Counted from the first letter of the stretch, positions 48,159 through 57,251 are shown. The stretch: DNA of 64,000 nucleotides from an uncultured Armatimonadota bacterium (GCA_903833215.1 CAILEM010000029.1:26751-90750); one strand, 5' to 3'. Notes: generated by a model from the sequence alone, not told the origin. Numbers and translations are program-made.

Positions 48159-48190
48159 GGCGTCACTATTCGAACGTGCGACCTTCTCGA
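48159..48190 (-). repeat. tRNA-Pro 3'-end remnant R0 (distal)
   Basis: The plus strand carries ATTCGAACGTGCGACCTT, identical over 18 bases to the T-loop/variable-loop region of the intact tRNA-Pro gene at 57905. The acceptor end is degenerate (GGCGTCACT for GGGGCGACACG). This is the copy farthest from the tRNA. Confidence 0.7.
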
Positions 48191-48357
48191 TCTCTTTTAC
48201 GGCTCAACTACCTTCAGTCCTTTAGGCAGGATATTCAACAACAAGCCCAAGAAGGCACCGTACCGAGACTGCGCCGCGTTAGGAAGGGCGGGTTGTGCGA
48301 ACAAAACGACGCATTGGACTTTTGACATATGGAATTTTGCGAATTTGAAAGAGCTAG

Positions 48358-48391
48358 TGGTCGGGGCGACACGATTCGAACGCGTGACCTT
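48358..48391 (-). repeat. tRNA-Pro 3'-end remnant R1
   Basis: TGGTCGGGGCGACACG (reverse of the acceptor arm with the encoded CCA) plus ATTCGAAC matches the intact gene at 57905 exactly. The T-stem then diverges (GCGTGACC for GTGCGACC). The 3' flank ATTTGAAAGAG is shared with other copies. It marks the left edge of the HEPN cassette. Confidence 0.85.
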
Positions 48392-48677
48392 GAGGCGCTC
48401 ATGGAGAGAACTGCGGACTGAACGGTACGATTTTGAGTCTATGGAGTGATCTACGACTTGGCTTTCACTATCCCCTGGTTGGGAGACATCTGAGAGTGGC
48501 TCTCAGTGCTACATCTAAAGCGCCAATTCCCCACCCACCATCATGGATAGCCCTTACCCCTGACTATCCGGGTGACCGCGTCGGCCCTCGGAGACCGGTC
48601 ACCGATTTACCTGGCAGGAAGTATCTTAACTTCATATCCTCACCTTGAATGTGTCTCAATGACATTGCAGCTCGCCT
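48392..48677. other. Cassette edge region without genes
   Basis: About 290 bases between remnant R1 and the HEPN gene. No ORF or RNA was recognised. The promoter of the HEPN gene should lie here. Confidence 0.4.
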
Positions 48678-50063
48678 ATGGAATTTCGCATGAAAACCGA
48701 CCTCAACGAGAAGTACGTCAGCAGCCTTTTGGCAAGGCTAAAGGGCATTAACGTTAACGTAAGGGAGCCAAGTCCAAATGCACGGGCTAGCTATGACGGT
48801 CCGCAGCCTGTCGCATGTTTTGCTGCCGGGATGATGAGCGAGGTGAGAGGCTTTGAAGTCTCACCTCTTGACCAACGCACCATGCTCGAAGTCCCCGATG
48901 GTCCGCGCTACCTCTGCATTGAAGGTGAGGGATTCTCGACTCTTAGAAAACTTGCAGCTGAGTTCATCGCGAAGTGTGAGTTGACTGAGGTCGTGTCACA
49001 GGATTTTGTGGAAGATCGGCTCTTCGACTACCGAATTTCCGCATTCAAGTCGGATGACTGGAGTTGTCCAATTCAGCACATGGCACTATGCGTCAGTGGG
49101 GTCGTTGAAGAATGCTCGTTCAGCTTTCCGCTATCCGGTTCGAGAGGAAATCGAGCTTTCTTTTTCTGTGGCGTCGATTTTCGCCCGGACTCTAATGAAT
49201 TTAAGGAATGGCTCAAAGTATTTCGCGAATCAACGGACCTTCGCGAGCATGAGCGGGCAGCGCGGCAGCGTATGTCTGAGGAGTGGAAAGACAACTACCT
49301 GCAGTGCATGTGGGCGTCTATCTCGCTAACGGCGGAACCCAAATATGCCAAACAGGTGGCGCTTCGTCAAGTAACTGAAGCGACCCACTTGCTGCGTGCG
49401 TTATGCGTTGCTGGGTACCACCCAACACGTCACGTCGGTCTCGTTCCTGGGGCAGCGTTTGCGTACGGTCACCTGACCCTAGGATCGATCGGCGGCCGTC
49501 AAACGTATTTTTCCGACCCAGCAGCACGAACCGAAATACTCTGGTTTGGGGAAGAATTCTTGGGAGAGCTGAACGACCTCGGGCTCAAGCGTATAGATTT
49601 GCTCTATGCAAAGGAATCGAGGAACGAAATGGAAGACCTATGTTTGCTTGCCCTCAGTACGCTCGGTTCTGTAGCGGGAATGAGCGACGTGAGCGACAAG
49701 GTCGTCTACGGGTGCACTGCGCTTGATCTCTTGTACTCGAGGAAAGAGGAACCGATTCTCGCAACCATGCCGAAACGTTTGGCTATTGAAATCGGAAGCG
49801 AACTCGAAGAACGAAAAGCTATCGTCGCGGTGATCAAGGCTGTTTACGGTTTGCGATCAGGTCGAGTCCACGGTGGCCAAGCTGCTGAACTGAATACGCG
49901 GACACTCGACTTCTTCAGGTATCTGTTCTATTTGGCGGGTCGTTTGCCGTTTGTCGCCGAAAGATTCTCAAATCAATCCGAATACATCAATTCGCTCGAA
50001 GATCGGATGCTAGGCGGTCAGGAACCGGGATCATCTCCTCGCAGAGCCCGTCCGATTAGGTGA
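48678..50063 (+). CDS. HEPN (Apea-like) domain protein
   Basis: 461 residues. The C-terminal ~130 residues are helical and contain the HEPN Rx4H motif RSGRVH (R393, H398) inside VYGLRSGRVHGGQ, the arrangement of Apea-like HEPN domains, which are often RNases in defence and toxin-antitoxin systems. The N-terminal ~250 residues are not recognised and may sense or regulate. The gene overlaps the convergent unknown gene (minus, ending at 50018) by 46 bases. It sits alone with that gene in a cassette bounded by tRNA-Pro remnants at 48358 and 51050. The role in defence is inference. Confidence 0.75.
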   Translation: MEFRMKTDLNEKYVSSLLARLKGINVNVREPSPNARASYDGPQPVACFAAGMMSEVRGFEVSPLDQRTMLEVPDGPRYLCIEGEGFSTLRKLAAEFIAKCELTEVVSQDFVEDRLFDYRISAFKSDDWSCPIQHMALCVSGVVEECSFSFPLSGSRGNRAFFFCGVDFRPDSNEFKEWLKVFRESTDLREHERAARQRMSEEWKDNYLQCMWASISLTAEPKYAKQVALRQVTEATHLLRALCVAGYHPTRHVGLVPGAAFAYGHLTLGSIGGRQTYFSDPAARTEILWFGEEFLGELNDLGLKRIDLLYAKESRNEMEDLCLLALSTLGSVAGMSDVSDKVVYGCTALDLLYSRKEEPILATMPKRLAIEIGSELEERKAIVAVIKAVYGLRSGRVHGGQAAELNTRTLDFFRYLFYLAGRLPFVAERFSNQSEYINSLEDRMLGGQEPGSSPRRARPIR

Positions 50064-50989
50064 ACGCAGCCACTATCGGGTTCGTCTCCATAAGACACGA
50101 TCAACTTCACGAGACTACGCGAACCATCGGCAAACCAAAGGACAATTGTCTCATCCTTCTCCTTGAGATCACCATCTGCGCCAACAGACTGTTCCATTTT
50201 GAGGCCGTATTTCGTGTTCCACGCGTTGAGGCCGGAACCTGTGCCTCCAGCCGCAACGTCAGGCAACCCGAGCAGTGCTTTAGCAAATAGCGAATCGGCA
50301 ACTTCCTCCTTCGTTGAGAGGAGCATGGGTGTGATCTCACCTTCTCGGACCACGCACACGAAGCTATTGAGCCAGAGCATCGCCGTCTCTCGACGCGGCG
50401 GTTCGAAAAGCTGATCGGTGTCATGGAGCAAATTCCAACGCTCTGGGTGACAATAGAACTGGTCCATCGCGATGGAGATGGCACAACTTGACCGCATTAG
50501 TCGCTCGAAAAGCGGGTCGCTCCAATTGCGGAAATCGGAAAGCTCTGGGTGAGTTTTCACGTCTCCTTTGGCTGAAGCAACCCGCTGCGAACCTTTTGGC
50601 GACACGACGCTCAGGAGCAAGCCAGGGCACCGATTCGCAATGGCCATTAAGGCGCGAAGACCATCCAAGTCCGGCCCAGTTGAAGAGTAGTCCTTATACG
50701 ACAGACCTTCGTTCGGGAACGGTCGCCTATCGTTCCAAGGCTTGAATTCACGCTCAAACCAACGTCGTGCGAGCAACATCGTCGTTACAAAGACACCGAC
50801 CGTGAATTGAGAGGCGGCCTCTGAGATATCAGATACTACGATCATCCGATCATCTGAGCCCGCCGTTAGTGGCATTCGTTTCCCTCCTAACTCCGATCGC
50901 ACGGCTTCAGCAAGGGTCCGGGCAATGTCTAAAGTGCTCGTCCGTTCGGCGTCGACTGATTGCATGAGGTACAGACAATTGTGATGCAA
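50018..50989 (-). CDS. Unknown protein paired convergently with the HEPN gene
   Basis: 323 residues from a TTG start; the next Met (MQSVDAERTST) is eight residues further. No signal peptide or membrane segment is evident. The central part (GLLLSVVSPKGSQRVASAKG, HPELSDFRNWSDPLFERLM) and the end (DETIVLWFADGSRSLVKLIV) look like a globular alpha/beta protein. No family is recognised. Convergent overlap with the HEPN gene and the shared cassette suggest related function or antitoxin-like neutralisation, but nothing direct shows this. Confidence 0.6.
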   Translation of the reverse strand: MHHNCLYLMQSVDAERTSTLDIARTLAEAVRSELGGKRMPLTAGSDDRMIVVSDISEAASQFTVGVFVTTMLLARRWFEREFKPWNDRRPFPNEGLSYKDYSSTGPDLDGLRALMAIANRCPGLLLSVVSPKGSQRVASAKGDVKTHPELSDFRNWSDPLFERLMRSSCAISIAMDQFYCHPERWNLLHDTDQLFEPPRRETAMLWLNSFVCVVREGEITPMLLSTKEEVADSLFAKALLGLPDVAAGGTGSGLNAWNTKYGLKMEQSVGADGDLKEKDETIVLWFADGSRSLVKLIVSYGDEPDSGCVHLIGRALRGDDPGS

Positions 50990-51049
50990 AGGCTCAGCCT
51001 TCTTCTCACCGATATGGACTCTTTCGTTTTGGGGATTTGGAAGAGTTTA

Positions 51050-51095
51050 TGGTCGGTGCGACACGATTCGAACGTGCGAACTCTTCCACCCCATA
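51050..51095 (-). repeat. tRNA-Pro 3'-half remnant R2
   Basis: Matches the intact tRNA-Pro at 57905 from the encoded CCA through the T-arm and anticodon loop (CTCTTCCACCCCAT) with two changes. The 3' flank GGGGATTTGGAAGAG is nearly the same as at R5. It separates the HEPN cassette from the Avs-like cassette. Confidence 0.88.
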
Positions 51096-51345
51096 GATAA
51101 TATTATAGGTACAACTTCACAATTTTTAGTCTACTGACGTCCCTAAACGTACCAGTTTGTGCCGATCAGCTGAGAGCCCGGTGAGAGACCTTCGGTGCCT
51201 TCTTGCGGGCATCAATATTCTTGGCAGTGAACCATTCCTTGCCTCAAGGATGATGTTTTACTTCGGCGTACATTTAGTGACAAATTGCTGCCTTAATATA
51301 ACAGTCCTACCAACTTGACGCTATTGATGCGGCGAGCGGGCCATT
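51096..51345. other. Upstream region of the Avs-like gene
   Basis: 250 bases with no gene. It should contain the promoter of the large NTPase; a TATAAC box at about 51296 is a candidate -10. Nothing more was recognised. Confidence 0.35.
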
Positions 51346-54300
51346 ATGTCGAAGCGAGAGTTCAATCAATCGGGTACCGGCTCATCGTATGAGGGCCTAT
51401 TTTTGGAGCGTTTTCACGGTGCTGCGAATCACAAAGCGGTCCTATATCATGCGCTCTACGCCTCTGTTTCGGCGCTGCGCATGTATGAAGAAGGGGGGCC
51501 AGAAACTATCCAATGTGAAGGCCTGGAAGATGTTGATCTCCTCGGTGAGGAGTTTGGACATACCTACATTCAGCTCAAGAACCACGCTGAGCCTTTAACT
51601 TTCCCACAGGTTGGCAAGGCCTTTGAGGGATTCGCCAAGGTCCTTCAAGCGGATCCACATGCAGCATTTATTCTCGCATCTGGGTCTGGTTACGTTCACG
51701 AATTGCTCAGATACGCTGAGCGATCTCCCGATGCCAAATCTGCCCCAGCAAAACTACGCGAGGCTGCCAAGAAGGCTTGTGGCAGCGTAGCCGCAGCAAA
51801 TTCACTGCTTGATAGAACGCAACTCGAGACACACCGGCAGCGAGACCTGGAGGTCGAGTTAGAGAAGGGCATAATTACTCGATTTGAGCTCGACAATGGC
51901 TCTTATGATGTTTATGCGAAGTCGCTTCTAGTTTGGATTCAAGAAAGGTCGTCACGAAGGATGCCATTCTCCGTCCACGATGTAGACGGGGTGAGACAGT
52001 CGGTCTGGGAAGTCCTGGCCAGAGGTAACGTTAGCGAAGCGGTGCGAAACCGACTGATCGAGGAGATTCGATTCGAGCCGGACTCAAGGGTTGAGGACTA
52101 TTTTGACGGTCGCTCGGCCAGGTCAGCCCATATAGCGGCAGGACTTGACATTAAACGTCCTGCAGTTCAGTCGCAAATCGGCAGTGCGCTCGATAACACG
52201 GCGGTTTGCGTGATCATTGCGGCCAGTGGACAGGGAAAGTCTACTCTCGCCTACCGACATTTGCGGGATACCCAAAACAATTCGTCCGCCTTCGTCCTTC
52301 GTGGTTGTGAGTCCGAATCGCAGTCCGGTGCGATTGCCGAATACCTTGAGAACCGATCCCGGTTGGGCGTGCGGATCACGGTGCTGGTGGATAACCTCGG
52401 TTTCCGCACGGCAATGTGGCACTCACTAGCAGCGCGCTTTGCCGGGAGTAATCTGTCTTTTCTTGTAACAGCGCGTGAGGAAGATTGGAAAAGATACGGT
52501 CGGGCTACTTCGGCATTTTCATGGCGGCTCGTCCGTCCTCAACTTGACCTTGACACTGCACGCAATATTTTTGTATCACTGTTTGAGAACGGCCGCGTGC
52601 ATGAATCAGTACGTTCTGCGGAATGGGCGTTCGAGCGCGTGCACCGTTCGGGCCTGCTCATTGAGTTTGTGTACCTGGTTACTCATGGCCGACTCTTGCA
52701 GGAGCGTCTACAGGAGCAATTGGGCGGCCTCCAAGTAGAAGATCCGGGAAAAGTGATGGCATTGAGGTTGGTTAGTACAGCCGACCGCTACGGCTGCTCA
52801 CTTCGCCTTGGTGAATTGTTGAAGAACTGCTCGTTCAACGGCGATCCAACCTCAGCGCTCAATTCCCTTGTCGGGGAGTATCTGGATATAGACGGAGATC
52901 AGGTTTACGGCTTACACCCTGTCAGAAGCAGTCACGTTTCAGATTTGCTAGACCCCTTTGGTCGAGGTGACTCGATTGCGGCGATCTGCAGTTTTATGAA
53001 CCGCCATGACCTGGCGAGTTTCGTTTCTGCAGCTTTCGCGGATCCCGATAATGAGTCAAGCCCAGCGATTGACCGACTAGTAGAGCGGTGTCTCAGTCAA
53101 GAGGAAGGTCTGATTGATCCAATTTGGAAGGCTTGTTACCGAGCCGGCGAGGACTTATATGTCATCGAATGTACAGATGTCTTACGCGAAGTAGCAACTT
53201 GCTTTGGGAATGCGGGCCTAAGATTATTCTGCTATATGAGCGCGCCATACGGCGCCATGGACCTAAATTCGCTTAGCAGCCTTTACCCGGAGGATAAACG
53301 TGCCGATTTGAATGGCATGCTGGAAAGGATAAAGCCTCGGGTTGCTGAGCGGCGAATTGACTACAAATTCGCTCTTGCTTTACTTGAATCTCCCCTAGCT
53401 GGAGCCGCTCTTCAGAACCCAACCCAGGCGATTGATATTGCACAGTCTGCACTGTCGTCGGGGATTGACATGCGATATAGTCAGCGTCTAGTGCAAGACC
53501 TTGACTGGAAGTCCCTTATTTGGCGATTACCATTTCAAAGCTTCGTTGATTTAGCTCAAGTAGTACAGCGCGTCAATGCTGAGGTCTACATGGATTGGGC
53601 AAATCTGGAGAGGGACTCTGTTGAGGGACGCTACAAGCTGGAGACGAGAACTCTGGGCTTATCTCGCGGAGACGATACGCTGGTAGTGCGGTTTCACGTT
53701 GACATGAGCAGTGGCGCAGAGAATGCGAATAATCAAGCGGTTAAGCGCCTCATGAGTGCGTCAATCCTGTTCCCCACGTATGCGTACTACCAAACTGAAA
53801 CGGCATATCCTCTTGGGGACTTGGCTTTGTTGTATCACGACGGAGACTTCAAGAACATCGAAAAGGCAAATGTGCCTAAAGAGATCGATATTCGTCGAAA
53901 TAGGGCTTGGCACGATGCTATTCACCGTGCAGTATCTGCCGACGGGTGGCAGGAGTGGGAGGAACTACACCGACTAGCAGAAGTTGACGCTGTAACAGCA
54001 ATTCGATTTGTTCTTTCAGTACTGCGATCGCGTATTGAGAACGGCCAAATTAGTCTACTCGCAGCCGCGGAGGGTTTCGTTGCGGTTGACTCGTGGGAAC
54101 GCCAGTGTCGAGTTCTACCCGAAGCGCCACTCAATGGAGAGGCAGAAAAGTCAGACTCAATCTCGAAAGCAGCTTGCGACTGGGTGGCTCACGCGAATAC
54201 AAGTATCCGACAGGGCAGCGAGATTGCACTAGGAACTGATGAAGAAGATCGCTTGCTCAGATTGCTCCGGATAAACGCTTCAGCTGCACAGCGGAGGACT

Positions 54301-55260
54301 CATGATTATCACAAAGCTAGAGCTGACGCCCGCAGTCTGGCAGGCCTCGACGCGGTTGATATGCGAACCGCTACAGTCGAAAGGCTGCTCTCGGAATTGG
54401 CTGCAACAGCTCGTTACCTTGAAGAGGGACTTCCTATTGCTGCCGATGCCCAGCGTGCCGTGTCAGAATGGGATCAGTGGCAGTCGGACAGAGAACTGAC
54501 CGAACTATTCAAGTCGCTGTTCACATACCTTGGGGATGACTTTGGCAGAATAGTATTTCCAGAGGAAATACTAGAGGCATGCCCGGGCGAGGAAGACGAA
54601 GATATGCCCATCCCTGCGATTGTCCTCGGCATCCGGATATCCACTTTTCGAGAGGCAGATTCCGAATTGCGAGGTCTGGCAGAACTTACTGCGGCGGCCA
54701 TCCCAGAGTTTCAAGGTTATCTCTATTTGGTTTCGATACACCCAAACGGGCGCCTGCTGTCCGCCATAAGGACGCATTGTGCCGGCCTAGCAGCCGCGAT
54801 TAGGGATGAGGTCGTCACAGATATTAAGATGTTTCCAGTTGAACTACCTTATGTTGGCGTGGAGCCATTACGTTCGATTAATCCGTGGATACCCGATGAG
54901 GATCGGCTTATCGCTGCCGCTATGGATCCACTCCGAAAGGCTGGAATGGCTGAGGCAGAATATCAAGAAGCAGCTCGGACTCTCAGGCAAGACATCGCAG
55001 ACGAATCGAAACTGCTACAGGTTTTGGGGGCCGAGAGGTTGGCGAGTCAGACCGAGGGATCACCACTACAAAAAAGCCTTGATGCAATCCGCAGCCATTT
55101 GCCGCCGGAGCAGGCTGTCCGAGAGTGGACCGCTGTCATTGAGAGAATTGAAGCTGCAGTAGCTAAAGTTTGCACGGTGCCGGTCAACATTTTTGACCTG
55201 CTTGCTGACCTTGTGGACCCAATTAATGAATTCTTCGACGCCGCTTATCCAGTTGAATGA
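51346..55260 (+). CDS. Avs-like STAND NTPase with N-terminal Cap4/DUF4297-like nuclease
   Basis: 1304 residues. Residues 10-125 match the DUF4297/Cap4 dsDNA endonuclease type: GSSYEGLFLERFHGAANHKA, then catalytic E58, the D62/D64 region of EGLEDVDLLG, and QLK (residues 76-78) of the PD-(D/E)xK core. An NTPase follows: Walker A AASGQGKST (K298), Walker B VRITVLVDN (D349) and the VTAREED sensor typical of STAND proteins. The remaining ~850 residues are helical and likely sense an invader protein. This order, nuclease-NTPase-sensor, is that of antiviral Avs proteins: sensing triggers assembly and DNA degradation. It shares a cassette with the two-TM protein downstream. Confidence 0.8.
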   Translation: MSKREFNQSGTGSSYEGLFLERFHGAANHKAVLYHALYASVSALRMYEEGGPETIQCEGLEDVDLLGEEFGHTYIQLKNHAEPLTFPQVGKAFEGFAKVLQADPHAAFILASGSGYVHELLRYAERSPDAKSAPAKLREAAKKACGSVAAANSLLDRTQLETHRQRDLEVELEKGIITRFELDNGSYDVYAKSLLVWIQERSSRRMPFSVHDVDGVRQSVWEVLARGNVSEAVRNRLIEEIRFEPDSRVEDYFDGRSARSAHIAAGLDIKRPAVQSQIGSALDNTAVCVIIAASGQGKSTLAYRHLRDTQNNSSAFVLRGCESESQSGAIAEYLENRSRLGVRITVLVDNLGFRTAMWHSLAARFAGSNLSFLVTAREEDWKRYGRATSAFSWRLVRPQLDLDTARNIFVSLFENGRVHESVRSAEWAFERVHRSGLLIEFVYLVTHGRLLQERLQEQLGGLQVEDPGKVMALRLVSTADRYGCSLRLGELLKNCSFNGDPTSALNSLVGEYLDIDGDQVYGLHPVRSSHVSDLLDPFGRGDSIAAICSFMNRHDLASFVSAAFADPDNESSPAIDRLVERCLSQEEGLIDPIWKACYRAGEDLYVIECTDVLREVATCFGNAGLRLFCYMSAPYGAMDLNSLSSLYPEDKRADLNGMLERIKPRVAERRIDYKFALALLESPLAGAALQNPTQAIDIAQSALSSGIDMRYSQRLVQDLDWKSLIWRLPFQSFVDLAQVVQRVNAEVYMDWANLERDSVEGRYKLETRTLGLSRGDDTLVVRFHVDMSSGAENANNQAVKRLMSASILFPTYAYYQTETAYPLGDLALLYHDGDFKNIEKANVPKEIDIRRNRAWHDAIHRAVSADGWQEWEELHRLAEVDAVTAIRFVLSVLRSRIENGQISLLAAAEGFVAVDSWERQCRVLPEAPLNGEAEKSDSISKAACDWVAHANTSIRQGSEIALGTDEEDRLLRLLRINASAAQRRTHDYHKARADARSLAGLDAVDMRTATVERLLSELAATARYLEEGLPIAADAQRAVSEWDQWQSDRELTELFKSLFTYLGDDFGRIVFPEEILEACPGEEDEDMPIPAIVLGIRISTFREADSELRGLAELTAAAIPEFQGYLYLVSIHPNGRLLSAIRTHCAGLAAAIRDEVVTDIKMFPVELPYVGVEPLRSINPWIPDEDRLIAAAMDPLRKAGMAEAEYQEAARTLRQDIADESKLLQVLGAERLASQTEGSPLQKSLDAIRSHLPPEQAVREWTAVIERIEAAVAKVCTVPVNIFDLLADLVDPINEFFDAAYPVE

Positions 55261-55391
55261 CCGTGGATGGAAACATCGCTTTAGTGACCTGGAATGAATA
55301 CGATCGCTAGGAGATCACTTGATCAGGATTGAACCTGCGCATCGAAGGGGTGAAAGGGTGCGTCTGTATCTCTGCAACTCTCAGGTTTTCG

Positions 55392-55949
55392 ATGGATTGG
55401 ACGCTCTTTGCTCGGTACGCGGCGCTGGTGGTACCAGCATTGATTACGTACGCTTTAGGGCGCTACGACAAGCGCTCCAAATTGATTAGCTATCTGGGTC
55501 ACGCTTCTTCCGTTCGCCTAAAGCCCCCAGGTCAACCAGAATTCTCAGTCAACGCACATTCCGTAGTTGTCCGCAACGCGGGACGCAAAGCTGCAAACAA
55601 TGTAAGGCTTGGGCATTACAGCCTGCCGGCATTCAGCGTATATCCTTCAACCGAATACAAGATTAACGAGTTACCGGATGGGAGTTTTGAGCTGCTTATC
55701 CCACTGCTCGTTCCCGGTGAGCAGATCACTGTTACGTATCTGTATTACGCTCCGCAGACAGTAGCTAATATAAACAGTTATACAAAATCTGACGATGGAT
55801 TAGTCCGCGTTCTCACCATGCTGCCATCACCACAGATGAACCCTTGGCTGGCTCGGATGCTATGGTTTCTGATTGCGACGGGGGGCGTTACCCTGATCTA
55901 CGCGATAGGGCAAGCCGCCGCCTATTTCGTTCATGCCGCACATGGGTGA
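55392..55949 (+). CDS. Two-TM protein downstream of the Avs-like gene
   Basis: 185 residues from the ATG at 55392 (MDWTLFARY); a longer frame opens at 55329. One N-terminal membrane segment (YAALVVPALITYALG), a soluble beta-rich domain of about 110 residues (SVVVRNAGRKAANNVRLGHY, LLIPLLVPGEQITVTYLYYA) and a C-terminal membrane segment (FLIATGGVTLIYAIGQAAAY). No enzyme motif. It starts 131 bases after the Avs-like stop, in the same cassette. It may be an unrelated passenger or an accessory. Confidence 0.65.
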   Translation: MDWTLFARYAALVVPALITYALGRYDKRSKLISYLGHASSVRLKPPGQPEFSVNAHSVVVRNAGRKAANNVRLGHYSLPAFSVYPSTEYKINELPDGSFELLIPLLVPGEQITVTYLYYAPQTVANINSYTKSDDGLVRVLTMLPSPQMNPWLARMLWFLIATGGVTLIYAIGQAAAYFVHAAHG

Positions 55950-55989
55950 TGAGGAAAATCCGGATATGGGAAGGTTAAATTGAATTTGA

Positions 55990-56012
55990 TGGCTCGAAAC
56001 GTGCGACCTTTC
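55990..56012 (-). repeat. tRNA-Pro 3'-end remnant R3 (eroded)
   Basis: AACGTGCGACCTTTCC preceded by TGGCTCG; the acceptor arm has an internal deletion compared with the intact tRNA at 57905. It lies directly after the Avs-like cassette and before a decayed hicA. Confidence 0.6.
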
Positions 56013-56045
56013 CGAACCGGCTGCGTGCCGGTCCTCTTCAAAAGC

Positions 56046-56282
56046 TCAAAGGCCCTTTGGGCTCAGGCCAGTGTGTTTTGCTATACGTGCGAGCATTCTT
56101 GGGCCGATTTCGTCGCAGTCGTGAAACGCGAACACGAAATCTGCGTGGTCTGGTTTTGTTAGGGTGCGATTGGATACGGTTTGGCGTTTGATTGCCCATC
56201 CGTTCCGAAGCAACGCAGCTAGTACTTGCTTTGCCTTTGCGGAGGGCCAATCGCTCAGGCTGCGACGGTTAGGTGTATGGGC
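56046..56282 (-). pseudogene. hicA: Dead HicA toxin with HicB tail
   Basis: The 70-codon frame (56046-56258) is identical at 59 of 70 positions to the intact hicA at 57252. The start codon is CTG instead of ATG. The catalytic His of GSHRTL is Asn here (VSNRTL, residue 30), and the conserved Gly28 is Val. Upstream, the last codons of hicB (IHLTVAA and stop) remain and the rest of hicB is gone. So this is a duplicated, inactive copy of the hicBA locus. Confidence 0.88.
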
Positions 56283-56306
56283 TCGTCCACTCACTCCAGA
56301 AGAACA

Positions 56307-56657
56307 CTAGGTTTGCGGGACAGATCCGGGCTCCCCAGTGTTGCCTGACACCAGCAGGATGTGGCCGGGAACGATCTCCGAAATCATTTGCGAAAGTACA
56401 TTCGCGGTTGCCAAGATCGCAGGTTTGGACTGGTCGACGGGAGACAGCACCGCAACGGAGATATTCCGCTCGCTCAGATCATGATCGACGAGAAACCCGC
56501 GATCGAAGGTGGCCAGAAGCTTGAAACCGTCGCGCTCAGCAGCATCAAGTAGTCGCCCATTGGAGAGTTCATGCCAACCTAAGAAATGGGCTGTTACTGC
56601 TTCCGGAAGTACCGAACGCACGAATGCTGGAATGTTATGGTCGAGCAGGATTCTCAC
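56307..56657 (-). CDS. DUF5615 (PIN-like) toxin
   Basis: 116 residues from a GTG at 56657. MRILLDHNIPAFVRSVL, GWHELSNGRLLDAAERDGF, LLATFDRGF and ISVAVLSPVD are the hallmark blocks of DUF5615/Mut7-C-like PIN proteins, with Asp at the family metal-binding sites. The start overlaps the DUF433 stop (GTGA). The two form a candidate toxin-antitoxin pair of a known type. Confidence 0.88.
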   Translation of the reverse strand: MRILLDHNIPAFVRSVLPEAVTAHFLGWHELSNGRLLDAAERDGFKLLATFDRGFLVDHDLSERNISVAVLSPVDQSKPAILATANVLSQMISEIVPGHILLVSGNTGEPGSVPQT

Positions 56658-56893
56658 GCCGCTGGCTCAAGATCGGCATGAAGACGATGAAGTTCCCACT
56701 CCAACAGCTTGGTCGCCTGCTCGCGGGAAACGCCGGGGAAGTCGTTTAGGAAATCATTGAGCGAACTGTCCGACAGCACATAATCGAACAATTGGTAGGC
56801 GAATACACGGGTGCCGGAGAAACGAATGGCTCCGTGTAAGGTGTCCGGGGTGCTTGTAAGCACGCCTTCAAGTTCCGAAGGAATTGACCGCAT
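56654..56893 (-). CDS. DUF433 antitoxin
   Basis: 79 residues from the ATG at 56893. A longer frame to 57148 runs through tRNA debris and is not used. HGAIRFSGTRVFAYQLFDYV and FLNDFPGVSREQATKLLEW are typical DUF433, a DNA-binding antitoxin family. The start lies 11 bases from remnant R4, so its promoter must lie in the tRNA-derived sequence. Confidence 0.87.
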   Translation of the reverse strand: MRSIPSELEGVLTSTPDTLHGAIRFSGTRVFAYQLFDYVLSDSSLNDFLNDFPGVSREQATKLLEWELHRLHADLEPAA

Positions 56894-56903
56894 ACCTGAA
56901 ACC

Positions 56904-57000
56904 TGGTCGGGGCGACACGATTCGTCCCGATTCGCTGCGCTCATTACCCTTCGGCGGGATGTCGCTTCGCTCCAAACGTGCGCCTTCCCGGCCCGCCGGG
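56904..57000 (-). repeat. tRNA-Pro 3'-end remnant R4 with hairpin insert
   Basis: TGGTCGGGGCGACACGATTCG is identical to the intact gene's 3' end (21 bases on the plus strand, written here as its first 20: TGGTCGGGGCGACACGATTC). The T-loop is then interrupted after TTCG by about 50 bases of a hairpin element (TCCCGATTCGCTGCGC ... CTTCGGCGGGAT), after which AAACGTGCG resumes the tRNA sequence. Confidence 0.8.
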
Positions 57001-57090
57001 ACGCGCTACATAGTCTACACCACGATGGGACTACGGGTTGACTTCGTAAACAACGTGGAGGGCTTTTCGTTGGGGATTTGAAAGAGTTAA

Positions 57091-57220
57091 TGGTCGGGGC
57101 GTCACGATTCGTCCCGATTCGCTGCGCTTCCCGATTCGCTTTGCTCATTTTCCTTCGGCGGGATCTGCGACATTGCCCTGCGGCGGGATATTACTTCGCT
57201 TCAAACTTTCGACCTCGCAG
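57091..57220 (-). repeat. tRNA-Pro 3'-end remnant R5 with hairpin inserts
   Basis: TGGTCGGGGCGTCACGATTC is the 3' end with one change. A longer hairpin-element insert (two copies of TCCCGATTCGCT and two of CGGCGGGAT) again breaks the T-loop before AAACTTTCGACCTC. The flank GGGGATTTGAAAGAG matches R2. It precedes the intact hicA. Confidence 0.8.
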
Positions 57221-57251
57221 ATTCAACTGCCTGCCGCTTCCCTTCAGGTGA

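Noticed and set aside
56654..57148. 164-residue minus frame
   Set aside because: Its first 85 residues translate tRNA fragments and hairpin inserts; the DUF433 gene starts at the ATG at 56893.
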